Assembly: GCA_934255435.1 (NCBI GenBank)
Contig: CAKQNZ010000026.1
Coordinates: forward strand, 1-17,711
Source of the DNA: an uncultured Clostridia bacterium
Lineage (GTDB): Bacteria; Bacillota; Clostridia; Peptostreptococcales; Anaerovoracaceae
DNA: 17,711 nt
Reading direction: 5' to 3'
This document shows positions 7,911 to 15,579 of this stretch, in pieces. Position 1 is the first letter of the stretch; each line of letters opens with the position of its first letter. The position numbers were made by a program, and so were the translations under genes. A model generated the notes under the pieces. The model was not told where the DNA came from, did no database searches, and was given only the letters and a program-made list of their open reading frames with translations.

Positions 7911-7943
7911 GCCGCATAGCAGCGTGTCAGCACTGCCTGCGGC
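7911..7943. other. Stem-loop between the lipoprotein gene and the SPFH gene
   Basis: GCCGCA (7911-7916) pairs with TGCGGC (7938-7943), and the enclosed sequence can pair further (GCAG with CTGC). It begins about 15 bp after the lipoprotein stop codon. No T run follows on the minus strand, so it could be a weak terminator, an mRNA 3' protection element or an attenuator. A second small hairpin (GGGCA/TGCCC) lies at 7885-7897. Confidence 0.4.
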
Positions 7944-7957
7944 CTGTCTACCATAAC

Positions 7958-8308
7958 TTACTCTTTTTCGAAGTTTATTTTGATTCCCTCGTATTCCAGC
8001 ACCGCCTTGTTGCCATCCGCTGTAAACTCGAATTCATCTACAACATTGAACCCTTTCTCAGATTCGTCCCAGCTGCCTTTTTCCTCTTCTCCGTTGGCAT
8101 TCACCACACATTTGCCGTTATCCTCAAGTGTGAAACTGAATCCCTTATCGAATACAGAGTCTACAGAAATTTCGAATCCGCCGTACTCGGCTTTAGTTGC
8201 CTTCCACGTTCCCACATACGGACTGTCTGACATATCCTTGCCGCCGCATGCTGTGAATGCAAAACACATCATCAGTACTGTCAGTACTATTACAATATTT
8301 TTTCTCAT
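7958..8308 (-). CDS. Small predicted lipoprotein with lipocalin-like beta domain
   Basis: 116 residues from the ATG at 8308, chosen because GGAG lies 8 nt upstream; a start 7 codons earlier adds only an Arg-rich leader. The signal peptide ends in the lipobox FTAC with the lipidated Cys at residue 21. The mature part has the pattern YVGTWKATKAEYGG, FSFTLEDNGKCVVNANG, EKGSWDES and GNKAVLEYEGIKINFEKE. This alternation of strands opening with GTW is typical of small lipocalin-like lipoproteins common in Clostridia; ligand unknown. It lies 92 bp after the large secreted-protein gene and 104 bp before the SPFH gene. Its signal peptide closely resembles that of the lipoprotein at 3007-3372, so the two lipoproteins flank the SPFH cluster. 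Confidence 0.87.
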   Translation of the reverse strand: MRKNIVIVLTVLMMCFAFTACGGKDMSDSPYVGTWKATKAEYGGFEISVDSVFDKGFSFTLEDNGKCVVNANGEEEKGSWDESEKGFNVVDEFEFTADGNKAVLEYEGIKINFEKE

Positions 8309-8400
8309 ACGATTTCTCCTTCTTCTCAACTAAACAGTGTCCAGCATACCATTCAAGATACTCTTCACATCACCTCAGGTCTCCTGACAACTTTATCCGG

Positions 8401-9978
8401 CTAATACGGCCACTTGGTCACAAGATTGGTTACGCTCCATCCGGCTCCTTTGTTTACAAAATCAGGCGTCTTCTTGGTCTTCATTGTGATAGTCACCTTC
8501 TTGTAGGCATATTTCTTGATATTCTTATATGTCACCGTCTTTGACGCTACCTTCTTGCCATCGTTATAGGCTTCAACCTTGAACTTATACTTTTTTAAAG
8601 TAAACATTCGATTGTTGACTATATAACCTGTCATCTTTACCTGTCCATTGTAATATGTCAGCTGCCAAGGTACGAATCTGGCGGTCATATATGGTGTGAT
8701 TGCATCTATATTAGGATTGATCGATCCCTGTCTCTTATAAGTATTACTGATCGGCTTCTTAAGTTTTGTAGTCTTGTTGATGCTCTTCTTAGCATTGTAC
8801 ACTGACTTGACTTTGTACTTATAATTTATAGCTTTCTTGGCAGAATACGTATATGTGATCCTGGCCTTGCCATTGCTCTGCAATGTCTTGATTTTCTTGC
8901 TACCACGATAAATGTGGTAAGAAGACCGGTTCTTATACTGCTGATCGTATGGAACTTTAATGACAAGCATGACCTTATTAGGAGACATCTTCAGTACCGA
9001 CAGACCTGGAGTATTATAAGTATTTGTCTTAACAGTCCAATGAGTTCCATCCCAGTAATCATAAACCAGACCATCCACAATTCTGTATGTATGTACAGTA
9101 AACTGTCTGGTAGTTCCAGGCTTAAGGCCAGTAAGCATGAACGAACCTGAAGTTATTTCCGAATCGAAATTGAATTCCTGGAACAGCTCGCCTTCCTTCT
9201 TATCCTTGTAAAAATATACATTTGCTCCATCAGCCTTTACGTCATAATTGTTTACAAAGTTACTAACGTTAGCAACGAAGAAATCATATCCAACACTTGA
9301 AGTAGTAAATTTGTACTTGTATGCCATGTTATTACCTATATCAGAGTATGTCTTAAATGATATCCTCGTAGCCTTTGATGAATTTGAACCTGCAATATCT
9401 GCAGCATCATATTTATCTTTTGCAGATACAAGTATCCAGCGATCATTTCTTCCGGAAATATCAAATCCGCCAAACTCATCACGATAAATCATTACCTTTA
9501 CAACATTTGTATCAGATGATCCATATATTCCATTCTTGTCAAGGTTGATTGCCCAAATCTTCTCACCTGATTCAGGGTATTTCTTGGCACGTAGTGTAGC
9601 ATACATTTCATAATAATCTTTATTATCATAGAATTTGCTCTCTCTACTGTATCCATCCAGTCTTTCAAACAGATTTGGATCCTCATTAATTCCTGCTGCA
9701 GCAGATGCTTTAGCAGCTGCCTTTGGTGCTGCCTCAGGCGCTGTTGTTTTTTCCTTCGATATATCTTTTGTTATGACTTCTTCCGGTGCAGCTGTTTCCT
9801 CTTCAACCTGTTCCGTATCTGTCGACACAGACTCAGCAGCTTCTGCCGGTATAACAGATGCGTTATCTGCCGGTACAGGATCTGTTTCTTCCGCCCCGCT
9901 CATGACCGGCATAAGAGTGAATATCATTGCGATAACTGTCAGCATACTCACCGCAAGTCTTCGCTTTGTATTTTTCAT
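8401..9978 (-). CDS. Large secreted protein with Ala/Glu/Pro-rich linker and fibronectin-III-like region
   Basis: 525 residues. A Sec signal peptide (KNTKRR, then hydrophobic 8-25, likely cleaved near SGA at 27-29) leads into an acidic, Ala/Pro/Thr-rich linker (30-96). A folded region of unknown family follows (about 97-245), then fibronectin type III-like segments: one closing with GLKPGTTRQFTVHTYRI, and one with SSYHIYRGSKKIKTL and NYKYKVKSVYNAKKS. The C-terminal 100 residues form another beta-sandwich-like, very basic, Lys/Tyr-rich domain (VKMTGYIVNN, YKFKVEAYNDGKKVASKTVTYKN). There is no LPXTG, SLH or choline-binding motif, so it is either secreted or held by charge to the wall. AAAGGAGGTCAGAT before ATG fixes the start. 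The gene is visibly richer in A+T than its neighbours. It lies just downstream of the LuxR-type regulator and has its own promoter, so it may be a target of that system (inference). Confidence 0.85.
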   Translation of the reverse strand: MKNTKRRLAVSMLTVIAMIFTLMPVMSGAEETDPVPADNASVIPAEAAESVSTDTEQVEEETAAPEEVITKDISKEKTTAPEAAPKAAAKASAAAGINEDPNLFERLDGYSRESKFYDNKDYYEMYATLRAKKYPESGEKIWAINLDKNGIYGSSDTNVVKVMIYRDEFGGFDISGRNDRWILVSAKDKYDAADIAGSNSSKATRISFKTYSDIGNNMAYKYKFTTSSVGYDFFVANVSNFVNNYDVKADGANVYFYKDKKEGELFQEFNFDSEITSGSFMLTGLKPGTTRQFTVHTYRIVDGLVYDYWDGTHWTVKTNTYNTPGLSVLKMSPNKVMLVIKVPYDQQYKNRSSYHIYRGSKKIKTLQSNGKARITYTYSAKKAINYKYKVKSVYNAKKSINKTTKLKKPISNTYKRQGSINPNIDAITPYMTARFVPWQLTYYNGQVKMTGYIVNNRMFTLKKYKFKVEAYNDGKKVASKTVTYKNIKKYAYKKVTITMKTKKTPDFVNKGAGWSVTNLVTKWPY

Positions 9979-10000
9979 ATCTGACCTCCTTTTCGATAAT

Positions 10001-10031
10001 ATTATACTGAGACTTGTTCATCTTTCATCAA
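10001..10031 (-). promoter_or_regulatory. Putative promoter of the large secreted-protein gene
   Basis: Minus strand -10 TATAAT (10001-10006, perfect consensus) with a possible -35 TTGATG (10026-10031) at a long 19-nt spacing. The predicted transcript would have a very short leader containing little more than the ribosome-binding site. The poor -35 and adjacent inverted repeat suggest dependence on an activator. Confidence 0.55.
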
Positions 10032-10047
10032 CAGGATGTTTATCCTG
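10032..10047. promoter_or_regulatory. Inverted repeat next to the -35 of the secreted-protein gene
   Basis: CAGGAT-GTTT-ATCCTG, a perfect 6-bp inverted repeat with a 4-bp spacer, abuts the putative -35 box on its upstream side. This is where an activator such as the neighbouring LuxR-type regulator would bind. A weak terminator hairpin after the regulator gene is the alternative, but no T run follows. Confidence 0.4.
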
Positions 10048-10178
10048 CTTTCTATGAATATTTTAACAATTCAGGCGGTCTGATACATCACTCAAACGAG
10101 TACTTTTTGAAAATATCTGTTATTCTCTTCTTAATAAGATGCCCATTATTCCTGACGCCTGATGATATCCTGTATATA

Positions 10179-10802
10179 TCAGAATCCTCTTATCACCAGT
10201 CCGCTGTCTCTTGCCATGACAGCAAGCTGAGTCCTTGTAGTGAATCCTGTTTTCTGGAACATGCTCTTTATATGTTTCTTCACTGTATGAGTTGACAGAT
10301 TGAGTCTCTCTGCTATCACATCATCTGTATCACCGCTGGTCAGTTCCCTGAGAACTTCCAGTTCCCTGGCAGTGAACTCGATGCTCTTCGCAAGTCCCAG
10401 ATCCAGGATCGGTGTCGTATCCGGATAGATCGATTCTCCTGCCATTGTTCGATCCATGACTTCCAGGAGTATATCCTCCGATGGGTCTTTGTACCAGAAA
10501 CTATCCACACCGCTGCTGCGGGCACGATCTATGAAATCACACTCCGGCTGACTTGTAACTATTATTATCCTGATTTCCGGATATTTTTTCTTTATCTTTG
10601 AGGCTGCATCCAGCCCGCTGGCATGAAGTGCTGTGCATACATCCATAAGTATCAGATCTATATCACTGGTCATACAGTAAAACTCTGCCAGCGATGCACT
10701 TTCAATAGATGCCGTCAGATCATATCTTCCACTGCTGGCGAGTATTATCTCAAACAGCTTTCTTGCCATAGGATCATCTTCTACTACCATAACATTTATC
10801 AT
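10179..10802 (-). CDS. LuxR/NarL-type response regulator
   Basis: 207 residues. The receiver domain (about 1-120) has the acidic pair D9-D10, phosphoacceptor D54 (LILMDV), T83 and K105. The C-terminal LuxR-type helix-turn-helix (about 142-200) contains FTARELEVLRELTSGDTDD and LSTHTVKKHIKSMFQKTG. It acts in the cytoplasm as a DNA-binding regulator phosphorylated by a histidine kinase. Its start overlaps the stop of the upstream kinase gene by 4 bp (ATGA), so the two are translationally coupled and form a cognate pair. It is the third gene of a three-gene signalling operon. The next gene downstream on the same strand encodes the large secreted protein, a natural candidate target. All expected catalytic residues are present. 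Confidence 0.93.
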   Translation of the reverse strand: MINVMVVEDDPMARKLFEIILASSGRYDLTASIESASLAEFYCMTSDIDLILMDVCTALHASGLDAASKIKKKYPEIRIIIVTSQPECDFIDRARSSGVDSFWYKDPSEDILLEVMDRTMAGESIYPDTTPILDLGLAKSIEFTARELEVLRELTSGDTDDVIAERLNLSTHTVKKHIKSMFQKTGFTTRTQLAVMARDSGLVIRGF

Positions 10803-12118
10803 TGGTCCCCGTTCCTTTCTTTCGGCAATATTATACTCAGAGTGAATACGTCTCCTCTCTTCACAGACATGATACCGCCTGCCGACTCTACCCTGTGACG
10901 GAGAGACGAAAGTCCTCCGCCCTCTGACACGGTCATCGGGCTGCTGTTCGCCGCATCCCCACAGTCATTCAAAAAATCGATGAGGTACGAATCACTGTTC
11001 TCTTTTATTATCATCCTCAGTTCCCTGGCACCTGCATGGCGTACGGCATTAGTCAGAGCTTCCGCTCCTGCTGCAACGATGAGTTCCTGGGTTTCAGGTT
11101 TCTCCGGCATCTCTCCTTCGAGTATGATGCGGACACCCGCTGATTCTGCTGCATTTGTAAGATATTTAATGACCCCGGTACACTCTTCACCGCTGTCTTC
11201 CTGCCGAAGCAGTGCTGCGATCCGCTTCCATTTAACGAATATATCATATGCATCGTCTTCGTCAGCGCCTTTCATCAGAAAATATCTCGTTGACATCAGA
11301 TTCTGCCCTATCGAATCATGTATACGTATCTTGGCTGCCAGGCGCTCCCTCGTTCTTGTCAGTTCTTCCACTGTCTCTCCATAGTTTCTGAGCCTGTCGT
11401 TCATTTTCTGTAATACGTGATTTTCCTCTCTGAGACGCTGTGCCAGCTGGTATAGTTCTGTCATATCCGACGCTGTCAGCTGAACTACATCTGTTCCACT
11501 GACATTTATGATCTTCCTGTCAAATGCCCATACGCTGCCGTCCCCAAGCATTATCGCTGATATACCGTCAATAGTTATACGTCTTGTATCCGGTTCGATC
11601 CCTCCTGCTGATACATCTGACCAGAACAACTCTTCATTTTGCAGAGATCTGCCCAGCACAGCATGACTCAACTCCTCCATACGCCTGTTCACAAGGTACG
11701 GATGGCCTCCGGGACGTGCGAAACACAATCCAATAGGCATCATATCAGCACTCTCACGTATAGAAGATCTCGTTATCATATTTCTGCATATCACAGACTC
11801 TTTGTAAAGTACCAATGCCATATATGCTGATATTACCAGAAGATATATGACCATGCATACTGCCGGTATGCCCATACATACTGCATCTGTATCCGAAAGG
11901 CTGTCTCCGGACATATATGAGTTATGGGCATCTGCAATGAATGTCAGCAATATCACAGATACCGCTGAAATCATCAGCAGGGCTGCTTTCCTGCTCTTCC
12001 TGCCATTGGTATCAGCAACCATGAAGAAACAGAAAAAACTGAATACAGCTGCTGCAATCAGCATCACCATCAGCAAAGACTTTGCCGGAAGTGGTATTGA
12101 CAGGAATGTAGTCATCAC
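10799..12118 (-). CDS. Membrane histidine kinase, HisKA_3/NarX-like (HDxIGQ)
   Basis: 439 residues. The N-terminus has about three hydrophobic segments (about 12-34, 45-62, 84-105). A PAS-like region follows (about 120-215), then a coiled-coil (218-262), a DHp helix with phosphoacceptor H267 in the motif HDSIGQ, and an ATPase domain with N357 in the N-box (EALTNAVRHAG), NDCG (384-387) and GGGLSSLRHRVESAGG (400-415). All of these are intact, so the protein should autophosphorylate and pass phosphate to the LuxR-type regulator. Its start overlaps the upstream 7TM gene by 4 bp and its stop overlaps the regulator start by 4 bp. The signal is not evident. Because its partner upstream is a degenerate kinase with a large membrane domain, the active kinase may get its input through hetero-oligomerisation with it (inference). 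Confidence 0.92.
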   Translation of the reverse strand: MMTTFLSIPLPAKSLLMVMLIAAAVFSFFCFFMVADTNGRKSRKAALLMISAVSVILLTFIADAHNSYMSGDSLSDTDAVCMGIPAVCMVIYLLVISAYMALVLYKESVICRNMITRSSIRESADMMPIGLCFARPGGHPYLVNRRMEELSHAVLGRSLQNEELFWSDVSAGGIEPDTRRITIDGISAIMLGDGSVWAFDRKIINVSGTDVVQLTASDMTELYQLAQRLREENHVLQKMNDRLRNYGETVEELTRTRERLAAKIRIHDSIGQNLMSTRYFLMKGADEDDAYDIFVKWKRIAALLRQEDSGEECTGVIKYLTNAAESAGVRIILEGEMPEKPETQELIVAAGAEALTNAVRHAGARELRMIIKENSDSYLIDFLNDCGDAANSSPMTVSEGGGLSSLRHRVESAGGIMSVKRGDVFTLSIILPKERNGDQ

Positions 12119-13785
12119 ACTGCCCCCCTTTCCGGGAATCTCATTACTATATGGCTGTCACTGTCCTGCTGTACGAAATCTGAATGTACCCCTGTTTTAT
12201 CAAGTGCTTCTTTCTGCCGGCGGATCGCATCCTGATCGCAGGATATATTCACTGCCAGTTCCGGTATGCCGTTTGCCATATACAGATCCACCATAAGTGC
12301 ACTTGCTGTCGGCAACGCCGCCTCGACCACGATTTCAAAAGCTGTATACAATGATACCGCATGTTCCTTCGTGATCATACCGTCACATCTGCATGACAGC
12401 GAACATGCTACTGAACATAGCCTCAGATTCTCCACAGACTCTCTGAGACAGTATTCAAGTTCCCGTACAGGCAGAAAACTGAACTCTTCACTCAGCAGTA
12501 TCAGATTACCCAGCCGTTTGATATATGCACTTATCACACAAATCTGTGACAGCTTTTCTTTTGCTGAAACTTCACTGTCATCTGATGCGATCATATTTTC
12601 GAGTTTTATCAGCTGGGGCTCGACCTTCTCCCTGATCTTGTCATAAAGCCGCATCTGTTCATCCGCTCTTGCCTTTTTTTCCCTGAGTTCGACTTCAGCT
12701 TTCAGCAGATCATTGTTTTCAGACAGTTTGCTGCCTGTTTCCCTGAGTTTTCTGAGTATCCTGTTTATCTCAGAGACATTGTCTATCCAGAAAATATGTC
12801 CACCTCTTACCGGTGCACCGGACAGCCTGTCACATCCGAGATCTACCGGATGCTTTTCAGCATTGCGCAGTATACTGCTGTCAAAGATCCTTGCTTTCTC
12901 TGCGGCATAGCATACGTTATATCCATTGTCAGTAATAAGCGCGCCCAGCATGGAATTACGAAAAAGTTCTTCATGATGTGTATTTGACGGGATCAGCCCC
13001 GTTCTTATGCATAATTCGAATGTGACCATTATCATAAGTGAGAAAAATGCAGTCATATCACCTGCTATGATATAAAGGACCGGGAATTTCACGATATAAA
13101 GGATCACGTAAACAACGGTCGCCACTACAGGAATCAATGTGACCCATATACACCTGTGTTTGTCCTGTATGTGACTCTTGTGTACCAGCACAACGAAAAA
13201 AGCAACAGATTCCGCCAGTATCCACAGCAGTACAACAATATACATGTATCCGTAATGGTAAACATCTGAAGATGGCGATAAGTTTTCTGGAAAAGAAAAC
13301 ACAAGCTGATGCCAGTTATTGCAAAGAACACATATTACAAGCATCAATGATGGTATATACAGCAGTTTAAGCTTTTTAGGAAGTATATAATCTTCCGTTC
13401 TGCCAAGACATTCTGCTGCGAACAACCCCATAAGAGGAACGAATATCATCGGTATATAAAAGCAGTACCAGCACAGGCATTCCATAGCATCAAGGCCTGT
13501 AAGCAGCAGATACTTGCAGGTACGTACAGACATCCAGAACAAAAGCAGTACTGTTATAGCAAGCAGATACCCGCGGACTGTACTGTGCAGTATCCGTCTC
13601 TTTACTGAGACTCCCCACGCAAGTATCATACCGATATATATACCTGAGCGGACAAGTGAAAAGAACATATTAAAGAAACCTGTCACGATATCGTACTTTG
13701 TGATCATACGACATGTGATAGCAGAAAAAACAAGGATCATGATAATAATGATATTACGAATGCCATGCCTGTTGAAGTCCAGCAA
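12115..13785 (-). CDS. 7TM sensor with degenerate kinase half (pseudo-histidine kinase)
   Basis: 556 residues from a TTG start with GGGGAGG 11 nt upstream; an in-frame stop lies just before, and the next in-frame ATG (residue 16) would fall within the first membrane helix. Seven or so hydrophobic segments (about 10-26, 40-58, 71-90, 104-124, 141-155, 181-202, 213-260) resemble the histidine-kinase N-terminal 7TM domain. A PAS-like segment (about 272-340) and coiled-coil (340-380) follow. The DHp-like helix reads RLYDKIREKVEPQLIKLE: Tyr381 stands where the partner kinase has the phosphoacceptor His in IRIHDSIGQNL. The region aligning with the N-box (FEIVVEAAL) has Glu488 for the essential Asn, and no G-box is found. 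It is therefore likely an inactive kinase homologue that senses a signal and acts through the active kinase encoded immediately downstream (4-bp overlap). Confidence 0.85.
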   Translation of the reverse strand: MLDFNRHGIRNIIIIMILVFSAITCRMITKYDIVTGFFNMFFSLVRSGIYIGMILAWGVSVKRRILHSTVRGYLLAITVLLLFWMSVRTCKYLLLTGLDAMECLCWYCFYIPMIFVPLMGLFAAECLGRTEDYILPKKLKLLYIPSLMLVICVLCNNWHQLVFSFPENLSPSSDVYHYGYMYIVVLLWILAESVAFFVVLVHKSHIQDKHRCIWVTLIPVVATVVYVILYIVKFPVLYIIAGDMTAFFSLMIMVTFELCIRTGLIPSNTHHEELFRNSMLGALITDNGYNVCYAAEKARIFDSSILRNAEKHPVDLGCDRLSGAPVRGGHIFWIDNVSEINRILRKLRETGSKLSENNDLLKAEVELREKKARADEQMRLYDKIREKVEPQLIKLENMIASDDSEVSAKEKLSQICVISAYIKRLGNLILLSEEFSFLPVRELEYCLRESVENLRLCSVACSLSCRCDGMITKEHAVSLYTAFEIVVEAALPTASALMVDLYMANGIPELAVNISCDQDAIRRQKEALDKTGVHSDFVQQDSDSHIVMRFPERGAV

Positions 13786-13810
13786 AACACCACCATCCTC
13801 CCCAAATCAG

Positions 13811-13825
13811 CTTTCAGCTGACCGA
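13811..13825 (-). promoter_or_regulatory. Small hairpin in the leader of the 7TM sensor operon
   Basis: On the minus strand the leader contains TCAGC-TGAAA-GCTGA, a 5-bp stem just upstream of the GGGGAGG ribosome-binding site. It may modulate access to that site, which combined with the TTG start suggests low translation. Confidence 0.35.
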
Positions 13826-13846
13826 CACAAAACCTTCTTATTAAAT

Positions 13847-13875
13847 ATTATCAGCTAAATAAAGACATGTGTCAA
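13847..13875 (-). promoter_or_regulatory. Sigma-A-type promoter of the three-gene signalling operon
   Basis: Minus strand -35 TTGACA (13870-13875, perfect), 17-nt spacer, -10 GATAAT (13847-13852). The predicted start is near 13840, about 55 nt before the TTG start of the 7TM sensor gene. Confidence 0.8.
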
Positions 13876-13963
13876 GTCAAACTGCATCAGCAATACCTGT
13901 AAGTCTGATCCTGTATCGGAAATCATTATTATTATGCCGGTCTCCGGGATGCCAGCATACGTG

Positions 13964-14323
13964 TCAAACCGAAGACATTTCCCGCTCTATCCAGGCCATA
14001 AGAAAATCAACGATCCTGCGCTGCTGATCCTCCGTCAGTTCCGTACCCTCCGGCACACGGTACCATTTATTGAGGCATCCTCTGCAACAGCAGGCACAGG
14101 CATGCTGTGCCTTGAACACCGGATGGCCTCTCATGGGAGTCTGTCTGCCGTCGTTGGGTATTACTGCAGGGGCCAGCCTCTTTGCAATGAAATCCTCCGC
14201 ATGTCGCCTTACCGTTTCCATGCCCTTTTCCTCCATGTACTTCCTGTCTCTGCTGTCGAGGTGGAACTTTGCCCTGAATTCCGAACGACTCAGTTTTTCC
14301 AGAGCCTGATCTATCGTCTGCAT
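13964..14323 (-). CDS. DUF4186 family protein
   Basis: 119 residues from the ATG at 14323, which has GGGAGG 7 nt upstream; an ATG 45 nt earlier is less likely. The family signature is clear: FHLDSRDRKYMEEKG (about 20-34), RRHAEDFIAKRLAPA (39-53), NDGRQTPMRGHPVFKAQH (57-74), then the Cys-rich CACCCRGC (76-83) and NKWYRVPEG. Length fits the family. Conserved His and Cys (H74, C76, C78-80, C83) suggest metal binding, but no function is established for DUF4186. No signal peptide or membrane segment is present. It is transcribed alone, as far as can be seen, from an extended -10 promoter, and is followed by the strong promoter of the signalling operon. A weak hairpin (ATGCTGG/CCGGCAT) lies after the stop at about 13934-13958 without a T run. 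Confidence 0.9.
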   Translation of the reverse strand: MQTIDQALEKLSRSEFRAKFHLDSRDRKYMEEKGMETVRRHAEDFIAKRLAPAVIPNDGRQTPMRGHPVFKAQHACACCCRGCLNKWYRVPEGTELTEDQQRRIVDFLMAWIEREMSSV

Positions 14324-14384
14324 CACAAACCTCCCATCGGTGTCCATATCATCAGTGCAAATGATCATTGAACTTTATAAGCTG

Positions 14385-14393
14385 ATTATAACA
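14385..14393 (-). promoter_or_regulatory. Extended -10 promoter of the DUF4186 gene
   Basis: Minus strand TGTTATAAT: a perfect -10 TATAAT (14385-14390) preceded by TG-T. No good -35 lies 17 nt upstream (ATGAAG). The predicted leader is about 55 nt. Confidence 0.6.
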
Positions 14394-14535
14394 CAGGCTT
14401 CATTTCTCTTCATTAGGATTTTTCTGACAGGACACTCTGTATATTTCATATTGAGCCCTATTTCCGATGTTATTCCGTCATACGGCAAATCATTCTGCTG
14501 CATCAATCACAGCTCAGCAACCAGACAGACTTCTT

Positions 14536-15495
14536 TTATTCCTTGCTGCTTGTGATTGCCCGGTCGATCAGCTTCTGCAGCGTCTTCGCCTGTGACTTTC
14601 CGGTAATCGCACCAACGATCGGTTCGCCTATGATATTCCCGTTCTTATCGACCACATAAGTCGTAGGGTATGAGTACAGCCCGGATGTGAATTTTCCTGC
14701 CTTGCTGTTTGATGCAAACCAGATATTCCTGTATGACACACCCTTCTTTGCCAGGATATCCTTTGCTTCCGAGATGGCCGTTTTGTCACCGTCCAGTGTA
14801 AAGGAATTGATGCCGATAACTGCGCCACCCTTTTTAGCAAGCTGTTTATTCAGCGCATCCAGATCTTCAAGTTCACCTACGCATGGACTGCAGGTCGTAA
14901 ACCAGAAATTCACCACGGTTACACTGTTGTCGGAGAACAGTTTGCTGCTCTTTACTTTGTTGCCTTCAAGGTCCCTGCCTTCAAAAGCAGGGAATTTCAT
15001 CAGATCGCTCTCCTTTACAGGTTTGCCTTTTTCCGCCGGAACGCTCTTATCTCCGCCGGAAGACTTTTTCCCGCAGTCCGGGTACTTCTGCTCCAGGATC
15101 GTCAGCTTGCCTTCGATCTCGCGGATCTGTTCTGCACCCTCCTTGAGGATCTTCAGTTCATCTGCCGTAAACTTATCACTTGCGCCATCGATTGTCTTTA
15201 GCAGGAAGTCCCCGTAATTGCTGCCGTCCTCGATCATGGTCATCCCCTTATCTGCCGACTGGAAAACCTTTTCCCAAAGAGCCTTGTTTTCTTCCAGGAT
15301 CTCTGTCTCCTTCTCCATAAGTTTTTTGTACAGTTCAGCTGCTTCATCGGTATTATCCGGCTCTGCTGCCATCAGGGTGGCTATCTCGTTTGTTTTGTTT
15401 TCATCGTTTGTTTTACCTCCAGTTGCCCCGCAGGCAGCAAGACCGAGAATCAGTATAAAGATCGTCAGCACAGTTAGTAGTTTTGTTGTTTTCAT
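14536..15495 (-). CDS. TlpA-like thioredoxin lipoprotein with helical N-terminal extension
   Basis: 319 residues from the ATG at 15495 (GGGAG 9 nt upstream); a start 6 codons earlier has no such site. The lipobox is LAAC with the lipidated Cys at residue 22. A polar linker leads to a Glu/Lys-rich helical region (about 48-140), then a Lys/Gly/Pro linker and a TlpA/ResA-like thioredoxin domain (about 163-315). The active site is WFTTCSPC (C202, C205), and the cis-Pro of the fold is at P277 (YPTTY). Such proteins reduce disulfides outside the membrane, usually fed electrons by CcdA/DsbD; no such gene is in the window. The helical domain is not part of ordinary TlpA proteins and may bind a partner or substrate. 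The gene is divergent from an OmpR-type regulator and kinase, with mirror-image promoters, so control by that system is plausible. Confidence 0.92.
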   Translation of the reverse strand: MKTTKLLTVLTIFILILGLAACGATGGKTNDENKTNEIATLMAAEPDNTDEAAELYKKLMEKETEILEENKALWEKVFQSADKGMTMIEDGSNYGDFLLKTIDGASDKFTADELKILKEGAEQIREIEGKLTILEQKYPDCGKKSSGGDKSVPAEKGKPVKESDLMKFPAFEGRDLEGNKVKSSKLFSDNSVTVVNFWFTTCSPCVGELEDLDALNKQLAKKGGAVIGINSFTLDGDKTAISEAKDILAKKGVSYRNIWFASNSKAGKFTSGLYSYPTTYVVDKNGNIIGEPIVGAITGKSQAKTLQKLIDRAITSSKE

Positions 15496-15539
15496 GATTA
15501 TTTCTCCCTTCATATACGATTTTCTTTTATGCCCCTATT

Positions 15540-15569
15540 GTAATACTTGAGATATAAAATCTATGTTAA
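15540..15569 (-). promoter_or_regulatory. Promoter of the TlpA-like gene
   Basis: Minus strand -35 TTAACA (15564-15569), 18-nt spacer, -10 TATTAC (15540-15545). The leader would be about 38 nt. Its -35 hexamer is the mirror image of the divergent regulator's -35, 10 bp away. Confidence 0.55.
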
Positions 15570-15579
15570 AAACAAAAAA

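Noticed and set aside
14687..15217. 176-codon plus-strand open frame
   Set aside because: Antisense to the TlpA-like gene; Ser/Leu/Phe-rich composition is typical of the reverse complement of a Lys/Glu-rich gene.
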